Of a stretch of DNA of 64,000 nucleotides, positions 1-64,000 are shown in pieces. The translations under genes and the position numbers were made by a program. The notes below the pieces were generated by a model. That model saw only the letters and a program-made list of their open reading frames with translations. It was not told the origin of the DNA and did not search any database. Origin of the DNA: Thamnaconus septentrionalis (Eukaryota > Chordata > Actinopteri > Tetraodontiformes > Monacanthidae). Within the stretch, counting starts at the first letter, position 1; every line of letters starts with the position of its first letter. The stretch covers positions 9,301,001 through 9,365,000 of the forward strand of contig CM020511.1 of assembly GCA_009823395.1 (NCBI GenBank). The letters run 5' to 3'.

Positions 1-287
1 CATGAGCTCTGTCAGTAAAGCAGCTGGTTTTCCTCAGTGCATGCCCCCCCCTCAACCCCCCAAAATCTCAACAGACCAAACTTCAGAAAATTTTGAACAA
101 ATGTGTTTAAAGGATAATTTTGCAGAATAAACACTGAATCGGATTGAATTGAATTGCTATCTCAGACTGTTAGTTGGATTAAGCACTTAAACAAGTGTCC
201 CATCTCTTCATACTGTCTGTATAAACATCCCCCGCATATAGTCAGGACATGACGGACTCTCATGAAAATATGTTTTCGTTTGCTTAC
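1..287 (-). other. grik2: grik2 intron, incomplete at window edge
   Basis: Sequence downstream of the last exon in the window, starting with a consensus donor. It contains C- and A-rich runs. I see no exon for the end of S2 or M4. Confidence 0.8.
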
Positions 288-55170
<54,883 letters not shown>

Positions 55171-55690
55171 AGGGACTGAGCCAGTGGAAGACCAGTTCGA
55201 AACGAACTGGTCTTTCGCAATAATAAAGACCCTATTGTATTTGCTATGTTTATTAGGGACTGAGCCAGCGGAAGACCAGTTCGAAGCGAACTGGTCTTTC
55301 GCATAATGAAAGACCCTATTGTATTTGCTATGTTTATTAGGGACTGAGCCAGTGAAAGACCAGTTCGAAGCGAACTGGTCTTTTCATAATGGCGAAAGAC
55401 CCTATTGTATTTGCTATGTTTATTAGGGACTGAGCCAGCGGAAGACCAGTTCGAACGAACTGGTCTTTTCGCAATAATGAACCCTATTGTATTTGCTATG
55501 TTTATTAGGGACTGAGCCAGTGAAAGACCAGTTCGAACGAACTGGTCTTTTCGCAATGGCTAAAGACCCTATTGTATTTGCTATGTTTATTCTTATTATT
55601 ATTAGGGACTGAGCCAGCGGAAGACCAGTTCGAACGAACTGGTCTTTCATAATGGTAAAGACCCTATAATATTGCTATGTTTATTCTTAT
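55171..55690. repeat. tandem array of six hairpin units
   Basis: Units start with AGGGACTGAGCCAG at 55171, 55255, 55339, 55425, 55507 and 55604 (spacings 84, 84, 86, 82, 97). Each has a palindrome with 13-bp arms, AAAGACCAGTTCG and CGAACTGGTCTTT or near it, around a 2-3 nt loop (AA, AAG or AAA), then AAGACCCTATTGTATTTGCT and TATTTATT-like ends. A seventh unit lies at 62998-63083 and is identical to the fifth over about 90 bp. Confidence 0.92.
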
Positions 55691-56753
55691 TATTATTATT
55701 TACAAAACATGCTCCAAAACTCACCAAATTCGGCACGGAGGTAGAAACTGGTACACAATGAAAGAAAATGAAGACAAAAAGGCAAAATTCCACTTCTAGC
55801 GCCCCCTAGAGGCATCCAACTACAATTGTCCAAAAACTACAAATGGCCCTAGCTTCCACTAGGAAGGTCGAAAAAAGATGGGGGAAACACCCACGCGTTC
55901 GTCTCTTCAAGCCCGACATTTCGTACGCTCTAACCTATATCGCCCAAAAAACAGGGAGTGAGTTATTCCCACTTTTCGTTTTCACGTTAAAAGCATAAGG
56001 CTCAGAAAGCGCAAGTCCGACGGGCTTGAAAATTCAGTATGACATAGACTGGACCTTCATTACAAAGAATCATCAAAAAAAAAAGGGATTTTTCCAACCG
56101 TTTTCGTGCGCCCCCAAGAGGCGTCCAACTACAATTGACCACAAATTACAAATGGCCCTAGCGTCCACTAGGAAGGTCCAAAAATGATGGGGAAAACACC
56201 CACGCGTTCGTCTCTTCAAGCCCGGCATTTTGCACCTCTAACCTTTGTCCCCCGACAAACAGGGAGTGACTTATTCCCACTTGTTTGGTTTTCACATTAA
56301 AATCATAAGACTCAGAAAGCGCAAGTCCAACGGGCTTGAAAATTCAGTAAGACATAGTCTGGACCTTCATTACAAAGAATCATCAAAAACATTTTTGCTT
56401 TTTCCAACCGTTTTCGTGCAACGGCCCCCAACCAGACTCTAAGCCATAACTCTTCATATTTGTGGATATAGTTAGAACGTTGGATCGGCTTTGACAATGC
56501 AAGATCCACTATAAAGGACACTGACTGCATAACATTCTTTTCCTTTTTTTTCCTCAACTGGCAGGCAGAACATGCTCAAAGGCTATTAAAAAATGTCAGT
56601 CATAAATGCTGGCTTGTGATTGAACAACGCCCCATAACAACAGACATTTAACTGCAGCACAGCCTAGCTAAAAGATGAGTGGAGCTAACTCATTCAAATA
56701 TCCACGTGTTTATTATTAATACGCAATTGTTCAGTATTCATATTCTTGAAATC

Positions 56754-56793
<40 letters not shown>

Positions 56794-58110
56794 AGAAACA
56801 CGCACTCAGGTGTCCATCTCAAGACCTCTTTCATAATGACCGGCATCTCAAGGATCAAACACAGATGAGTGTGAACCGGGCGTTAGACTTATATACTGGT
56901 TTAGACATCTTTTCTGAAAGTGCTGCGTCGGCCACGAAGCATGCCTACAATTAATGAAGCACACCATCACTGACAAGTGCACCAACGTAGCTTCAGGACC
57001 TAGCATGAGATTTAGTGTAGGAACATGAAGTGTATGTAAACTTCTGACCACAACTGTAACTAACCAGTCAGATCAAAGCGGGCAAGAAGAATGGAGTCAC
57101 TTTGCTGATGGGCTGGATCAAAGACTTAAGGTGGGGAACAGAATGTCCACATCAGAATGTCCAAATTGTGACATATAAATATCCTGTCAGACAAAGGCTC
57201 TTAGAATTGTCCCCTCTTACGGTGAGCAACTCGACGGACAGCCATTGTCTAACCTCTGCAAGGTAAGTGCACTGAATTCCTTCTTGTACCTATAAACTGT
57301 CAGGAAAATAATTATTTCCACTACACTTGTCAATGTGTGTTAACGTGTAAGCTAATGCTTTTCAACAGTGTAAAGCTGATTTTACATGATTCAATAAATG
57401 CGTAACACCTCTACGATCAGGTTAGGGCCTGAACCTTTTTTCAGCCTCACTGTTATGCTGAAGTAACTTTTCAGCAAAGCTACCAGAGCATCCTCCGCAC
57501 TAACTCGTGCCACTAATGTTTTTATGTGGATTTGTGAGCCTGTGTGTATTAATTTTGCTTTTTCCAACCGTTGCGTGCAACGGCCCTCCAACCAGACTCT
57601 AACTCATAACTCTTCATATTTATGGATATAGTTAGAACGTTGGATCGGCTTTGACAATGCAAGATCCACTATAAAGGACACTGACTGCATAACATTCTTT
57701 TTCTTTTTTTTTGCCTCAACTGGCAGGCAGAACGTGCTCAAAGGCTATTAAAACATGTCAGTCATAAATGCTGGCTTGTGATTGAACAACGCCCCATAAC
57801 AACAGACATTTAACTGCAGCACAGCCTAGCTAAAAGATGATACCAGTATCTTTCATGTAGACGCCGAAATGGCTGAGTTCCAAGCTTAGGTTGCTCCTGC
57901 TCGGTTGGAGCCCTAACGCCTTTCTCTATCTCTCCCTCTTTTTTAACACACATAAATGGCTGCAGTTTCCTTTAGGGAAGTCGTACAGACGTCATTCAAA
58001 CATCCACGTATTTGTCTCATCAGTCGCCGGGCGTTGGCAGAGGTCGGGGTCATCGGGGGTCGCGTCGGCCGTGGCGGCTCAGTCCCGTTTAATCCTGCTT
58101 GCAGGGCTAG
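55691..58110. repeat. large tandem unit 1 (2.42 kb, long form)
   Basis: Module order: A (TTACAAAACATGCTCCAAAA, with an internal 309-bp duplication at about 55818 and 56127), B (56430-56685), a spacer unique to this copy with a TG repeat (56755-56788), D (56868-57554), a second B (57590-57840) and C (57840-58110, ending GCAGGGCTAG). No convincing coding sequence. Confidence 0.88.
56868..57554. repeat. module D, first copy
   Basis: A 690-bp module present only in the long units and flanked by two copies of module B. On the plus strand it holds TATAAATA (about 57174), a consensus 5' splice site CAAGGTAAGT (about 57258) and AATAAA (about 57395). No ORF of note. Confidence 0.8.
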
Positions 58111-59376
58111 TTATTATTATTATTTACAAAACATGCTCCAAAACTCACCAAATTCGGCACGGAGGTAGAAACTGGTACACAATGAAAGAAAATGAAGACA
58201 AAAGGCAAAATTCCACTTCTAGCGCCCCTAGAGGCGTCCAACTACAATTGTCCAAAACCTACAAATGGCCCTAGCTTCCACTAGGAAGGTCGAAAAAGAT
58301 GGGGAAACACCCACGCTGTTCGTCTCTTCAAGCCCGACATTTCGTGACGCTCTAACCTATATCGCCCGACAAACAGGGAGTGAATTATTCCCACTTTTCG
58401 TTTTCACGTTAAAAGCATAAGGCTCAGAAAGCGCAAGTCCGGACGGGCTTGAAAATTCAGTATGACATAGACTGGACCTTCATTACAAAGAATCATCAAA
58501 AAAAAAAAGGATGCTTCCAACTGTTTTCGTGCACCCCAAGAGGCGTACAACCACAATTGACCACAAATTACAAATGGCCCTAGCTTCCACTAGGAAGGTC
58601 GAAAAAAGATGGGGAGAACACCCAGGCGTTCGTCTCTTCAAGCCCGACATTTCGTACGCTCTAACCTTTGTCCCCGACAAACAGGAAGTGAGTTATTCCC
58701 ACTTGTTTGGTTTTCAAATTAAAATCATAAGGCTCAGAAAGCGCAAGTCCAACGGGCTTGAAAATTCAGTAAGACATAGTCTGGACCTTCATTACAAAGA
58801 ATCATCAAAAACATTTTTGCTTTTTCCAACCGTTTTCGTGCAACAGCCCTCCAACCAGACTCTAACTCATAACTCTTCATATTTATGGATATAGTTAGAA
58901 CGTTGGATCGGCTTTGACAATGCAAGATCCACTATAAAGGACACTGATTGCGTAACATTCTTTTTCCTCTTTTTTTCCTCAACTGGCAGGCAGAACATGC
59001 TCAAAGGCTATGAAAACATGTCAGTCATAAATGCTGGCTTGTGATTGAACAACAGAGATTAAACTGCAGCACAGCCTAGCTAAAAGATGATACCAGTATC
59101 TTTCATGTAGACGCCGAAATGGCTGAGTTCTAAGCTTAGGTTGCTCCTGCTCGGTTGGAGCCCGAACGCCTTCTCTATCTCTCCTCTTTTTAACACACAT
59201 AAATGGCTGCAGTTTCCTTTAGGGAAGTCGTACAGACGTCATTCAAACATCCACATGTTTGTCTCATCAGTCGCCGGGCGTCGGCAGAGGACGGGGGCAA
59301 TTGCAGGCGGTCGGGGTCATCGGGGTCGCGTCGGCCGTGGCGGCTCAGTCCCGCTCAATCCTGCTTGCAGGGCTAG
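58111..59376. repeat. large tandem unit 2 (1.27 kb, short form)
   Basis: Modules A, B, C only. It starts TTATTATTATTATTTACAAA and ends CCTGCTTGCAGGGCTAG. Differences from the other units are largely single-base indels. Confidence 0.88.
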
Positions 59377-61695
59377 TTCTTATTATTATTATTTACAAAA
59401 CATGCTCCAAAACTCACCAAATTCGGCACGGAGGTAGAAACTGGTACACAATGAAAGAAAATGAAGACAAAAGGCAAAATTCCACTTCTAGCGCCCCTAG
59501 AGGCATCCAACTACAATTGTCCAAAAACTACAAATGGCCCTAGCTTCCACTAGGAAGGTCGAAAAAAGATGGGGGAAACACCCACGCGTTCGTCTCTTCA
59601 AGCCCGACATTTCGTACGCTCTAACCTATATCGCCCAAAAAACAGGGAGTGAATTATTCCCACTTTTCGTTTTCACGTTAAAAGCATAAGGCTCAGAAAG
59701 CGCAAGTCCGACGGGCTTGAAAATTCAGTATGACATAGACTGGACCTTCATTACAAAGAATCATCAAAAAAAAAAGGGATTTTTCCAACCGTTTTCGTGC
59801 GCCCCCTAGAGGCATCCAACTACAATTGTCCAAAAACTACAAATGGCCCTAGCTTCCACTAGGAAGGTCCAAAAAAGATGGGGAAAACACCCACGCGTTC
59901 GTCTCTTCAAGCCCGGCATTTTGCACCTCTAACCTTTGTCCCCCGACAAACAGGGAGTGAGTTATTCCCACTTGTTTGGTTTTCACATTAAAATCATAAG
60001 GCTCAGAAAGCGCAAGTCCAACGGGCTTGAAAATTCAGTAAGACATAGTCTGGACCTTCATTACAAAGAATCATCAAAAACATTTTTGCTTTTTCCAACC
60101 GTTTCGTGCAACGGCCCCAACCAGACTCTAACTCATAACTCTTCATATTTATGGATATAGTTAGAACATTGGATCGGCTTTGACAATGCAAGATCCACTA
60201 TAAAGGACACTGACTGCATAACATTCTTTTCCTTTTTTTTTCCTCAACTGGCAGGCAGAACATGCTCAAAGGCTATTAAAAATGTCAGTCATAAATGCTG
60301 GCTTGTGATTGAACAACGCCCCATAACAACAGACATTTAACTGCAGCACAGCCTAGCTAAAAGATGAGTGGAGCTCTGGTGTGAACTACTACATTGATTA
60401 ACATGGGCGCCGAATGGAAGCGCTGGCGCCCGCGCGGCACTTCCGCGTCCAGTGTGAACCGGCGTTAGACTTATATACTGGTTTAGACATCTTTTCTGAA
60501 AGTGCTGCGTCGGCCACGAAGCATGCCTACAATTAATGAAGCACACCATCACTGACAAGTGCACCAACGTAGCTTCAGGACCTAGCATGAGATTTAGTGT
60601 AGGAACATGAAGTGTATGTAAACTTCTGACCACAACTGTAACTAACCAGTCAGATCAAAGCGGGCAAGAAGAATGGAGTCACTTTGCTGATGGGCTGGAT
60701 CGTAAAGACTTAAGGTGGGGAACAGAATGTCCACATCAGAATGTCCAAATTGTGACATATAAATATCCTGTCAGACAAAGGCTCTTAGAATTGTCCCCCT
60801 CTTACGGTGAGCAACTCGACGGACAGCCATTGTCTAACCTCTGCAAGGTAAGTGCACTGAATTCCTTCTTGTACCTATAAACTGTCAGGAAAATAATTAT
60901 TTCCACTACACTTGTCAATGTGTGTTAACGTGTAAGCTAATGCTTTTCAACAGTGTAAAGCTGATTTTTACATGATTCAATAAATGCGTAACACCTCTAC
61001 GATCAGGTTAGGGCCTGAACCTTTTTCAGCCTCACTGTTATGCTGAAGTAACTTTTCAGCAAAGCTACCAGAGCATCCTCCGCACTAACTCGTGCCACTA
61101 ATGTTTTTATGTGGATTTGTGAGCCTGTGTGTATTAATTTTGCTTTTTCCAACCGTTTTCGTGCAACGCCCTCCAACCAGACTCTAACTCATAACTCTTC
61201 ATATTTATGGATATAGTTAGAACGTTGGATCGGCTTTGACAATGCAAGATCCACTATAAAGGACACTGACTGCATAACATTCTTTTTCTTTTTTTTTGCC
61301 TCAACTGGCAGGCAGAACGTGCTCAAAGGCTATTAAAACATGTCAGTCATAAATGCTGGCTTGTGATTGAACAACGCCCATAACAACAGACATTTAACTG
61401 CAGCACAGCCTAGCTAAAAGATGATACCAGTATCTTTCATGTAGACGCCGAAATGGCTGAGTTCCAAGCTTAGGTTGCTCCTGCTCGGTTGGAGCCCTAA
61501 CGCCTTTCTCTATCTCTCCCTCTTTTTTAACACACATAAATGGCTGCAGTTTCCTTTAGGGAAGTCGTACAGACGTCATTCAAACATCCACGTATTTGTC
61601 TCATCAGTCGCCGGGCGTTGGCAGAGGTCGGGGGTCATCGGGGGTCGCGTCGGCCGTGGCGGCTCAGTCCCGTTTAATCCTGCTTGCAGGGCTAG
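59377..61695. repeat. large tandem unit 3 (2.32 kb, long form)
   Basis: Modules A, B, spacer, D, B, C as in unit 1. The spacer (60368-60450) is different from that of unit 1: a CG-rich block with GGCGCC and GCGCGG that looks like the end of a separate DNA element. Confidence 0.88.
60451..61140. repeat. module D, second copy
   Basis: Matches 56868-57554 with no substitution that I could find by eye; all differences are small indels (for example GGG/GG, CCCC/CCCCC, TTTT/TTTTT and a two-base insertion near 60701). Confidence 0.85.
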
Positions 61696-62986
61696 TTCTT
61701 ATTATTATTATTATTATTATTTACAAAACATGCTCCAAAACCCACCAAATTCGGCACGGAGGTAGAAACTGGTACACAATGAAAGAAAATGAAGACAAAA
61801 AGGCAAAATTCCACTTCTAGCGCCCCCTAGAGGGGTCCAACTACAATTGTCCAAAAACTACAAATGGCCCTAGCTTCCACTAGGAAGGTCGAAAAAAGAT
61901 GGGGGAAACACCCACGCGTTCGTCTCTTCAAGCCCGACATTTCGTACGCTCTAACCTATGTCGCCCGACAAACAGGGAGTGAATTATTCCCACTTTTCGT
62001 TTTCACGTTAAAAGCATACAGCTCAGAAAGCGCAAGTCCGACGGGCTTGAAAATTCAGTATGACATAGACTGGACCTTCATTACAAAGAATCATCAAAAA
62101 AAAGGGATGCTTCCAACCATTTTCGTGCGCCCCAAAAAGGCGTCCAACTACAATTGACCACAAATTACAAATGGCCCTAGCTTCCACTAGGAAGGTCCAA
62201 AAAGATGGGGAAAACACCCACGCTGTTCGTCTCTTCAAGCCCGACATTTTGCACCTCTAACCTTTGTCCCCGACAAACAGGAAGTGAGTTATTCCCACGT
62301 TTTTGGTTTTCAAATTAAAATCATAACGCTCAGAAAGCGCAAGTCCAACGGGCTTGAAAATTCAGTAAGACATAGTCTGGACCTTCATTACAAAGAATCA
62401 TCAAAAACATTTTTGCTTTTTCCAACCGTTTGCGTGCAACGGCCCCCAACCAGACTCTAAGCCATAACTCTTCATATTTGTGGATATAGTTAGAACGTTG
62501 GATCGGCTTTGACAATGCAAGATCCACTATAAAGGACACTGATTTGTAACATTCTTTTTCTTTTTTTTTTTTTTTCCTCAACTGGCAGGCAGAACATGAT
62601 CGAAGGCTATTAAAACATGTCAGTCATAAATGCTGGCTTGTGATTGAACAACGCCCCATAACAACAGACATTTAACTGCAGCACAGCCTAGCTAAAAGAT
62701 GATACCAGTATCTTTCATGTAGACGCCGAAATGGCTGAGTTCTAAGCTTAGGTTGCTCCTGCTCGTTTGGAGCCCTAACGCCTTTCTATCTCTCCTCTTT
62801 TTAACACACATAAATGGCTGCAGTTTCCTCTAGGGAAATCGTACAGACGTCATTCAAACATCCACGTGTTTGTCTCATCAGTCGCCGGGCGCCGGCAGAG
62901 GACGGGGCAATTGCAGGCGGTCGGGGTCATCGGGGTCGCGTCGGTCGCGGCGGCTCAGTCCCGCTCAATCCTGCTTGCAGGGCTAG
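61696..62986. repeat. large tandem unit 4 (1.29 kb, short form)
   Basis: Modules A, B, C. It has a longer TTA run at its start and a 14-bp T run in B near 62561. Ends GCAGGGCTAG like the others. Confidence 0.88.
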
Positions 62987-62997
62987 TTCTTATTATT

Positions 62998-63083
62998 AGG
63001 GACTGAGCCAGTGAAAGACCAGTTCGAACGAACTGGTCTTTTCGCAATGGCTAAAGACCCTATTGTATTTGCTATGTTTATTC
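62998..63083. repeat. isolated hairpin unit (seventh copy)
   Basis: Identical to the hairpin unit at 55507-55590, inserted between large units 4 and 5. This suggests that the whole block of hairpin plus four large units is itself repeated. Confidence 0.92.
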
Positions 63084-64000
63084 TTATTATTATTATTATT
63101 ATTATTTACAAAACATGCTCCAAAACTCACCAAATTCGCACGGAGGTAGAAACTGGTACACAATGAAAGAAAATGAAGACAAAAAGGCAAAATTCCACTT
63201 CTAGCGCCCCTAGAGGCGTCCAACTACAATTGTCCAAAAACTACAAATGGCCCTAGCTTCCACTAGGAAGGTCGAAAAAGATGGGGAAACACCACGCGCT
63301 CGTCTCTTCAAGCCCGACATTTCGTGACGCTCTAACCTATGTCGCCCGACAAACAGGGAGTGAATTATTCCCACTTTTCGTTTTCACGTTAAAAGCATAC
63401 AGCTCAGAAAGCGCAAGTCCGACGGGCTTGAAAATTCAGTATGACATAGACTGGACCTTCATTACAAAGAATCATCAAAAAAAGGGATGCTTCCAACCGT
63501 TTCGTGCGCCCCAAGAGGTGTACAACTACAATTGACCACAAATTACAAATGGCCCTAGCTTCCACTAGGAAGGTCGAAAAAGATGGGAGAACACCCAGGC
63601 GTTCGTCTCTTCAAGCCCGACATTTCAGACGCTTCTAACCTTTGTCCCCTGACAAACAGGAAGTGAGTTATTCCCACTTGTTTGGTTTTCAAATTAAAAT
63701 CATAAGGCTCAGAAAGCGCCAAGTCCAACGGGCTTGAAAATTCAGTAAGACATAGTCTGGACCTTCATTACAAAGAATCATCAAAACATTTTTGCTTTTT
63801 CCAACCGTTTTCGTGCAACAGCCCTCCAACCAGACTCTAACTCATAACTCTTCATATTTATGGATATAGTTAGAACGTTGGATCGGCTTTGACAATGCAA
63901 GATCCACTATAAAGGACACTGATTGCGTAACATTCTTTTTCCTCTTTTTTTTTCCTCAACTGGCAGGCAGAACATGCTCAAAGGCTATGAAAACATGTCA
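63084..64000. repeat. large tandem unit 5, cut by window end
   Basis: Modules A and the start of B, closest to unit 2 in B (GATTGCGTAACATTC, GGCTATGAAAACATGTCA). The array continues past the window. Confidence 0.88.

Noticed and set aside
55171..55690. Regularly spaced palindromic repeats resembling a CRISPR array
   Set aside because: The genome is vertebrate, the whole 84-bp unit is repeated including the 'spacers', and no cas-like gene exists.
56312..62581. Recurrent 60-83 codon minus-strand frame (SFIVDLALSKPIQRSNYIHK) in module B
   Set aside because: Present because the DNA of module B is conserved; indels and stops break it in several copies and no protein family is recognised.

Overview
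The window is vertebrate and almost certainly teleost fish DNA. It holds one gene, most of grik2 (kainate receptor subunit GluK2), read on the minus strand. Eleven coding exons lie between 54259 and 288, each bounded by AG/GT, with reading phase unbroken across all ten junctions (1,770 nt, 590 codons). They run from the middle of the amino-terminal domain through the ligand-binding domain, the pore and most of S2. The 5' exons lie beyond 64000 and the last exon or exons (end of S2, M4, cytoplasmic tail) lie below position 1. Paralogue-specific residues favour GluK2 over GluK1 and GluK3.

The rest is intron. From low to high coordinate: 1-8726 surrounds the last exons and carries a LINE remnant, two Tc1-like elements, a hAT-type MITE with a clear 8-bp target duplication, and a candidate intronic partner (6561-6608) for RNA editing of the pore Q/R codon. 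8846-24637 holds the M1, S1 and late amino-terminal-domain exons with scattered MITEs, a Harbinger-like fragment and a hairpin element containing a hammerhead-ribozyme-like motif. 24782-48274 is a 23.5-kb intron filled with LINE fragments, MITEs, a tRNA-derived SINE and long microsatellites. 48449-54077 holds two short introns' worth of sequence, the second with three LINE blocks.

From 55171 to the window end the sequence is a tandem array. Six copies of an 82-97 bp hairpin unit come first, then 1.27-2.42 kb units that alternate between a form with and a form without a 690-bp module (a higher-order dimer), then another hairpin unit and the start of a fifth large unit. The two 690-bp modules differ only by small indels, which points to very recent copying, to residual long-read consensus errors, or to both.

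Functionally the notable point is the pore exon (8727-8845). It encodes an unedited Q (CAG), has a TG-repeat-rich 3' splice site and a weak 5' splice site, and faces an intronic sequence 2.1 kb downstream that can pair with it across both the edited codon and the 5' splice site. Species, copy numbers and repeat family names could not be checked here.
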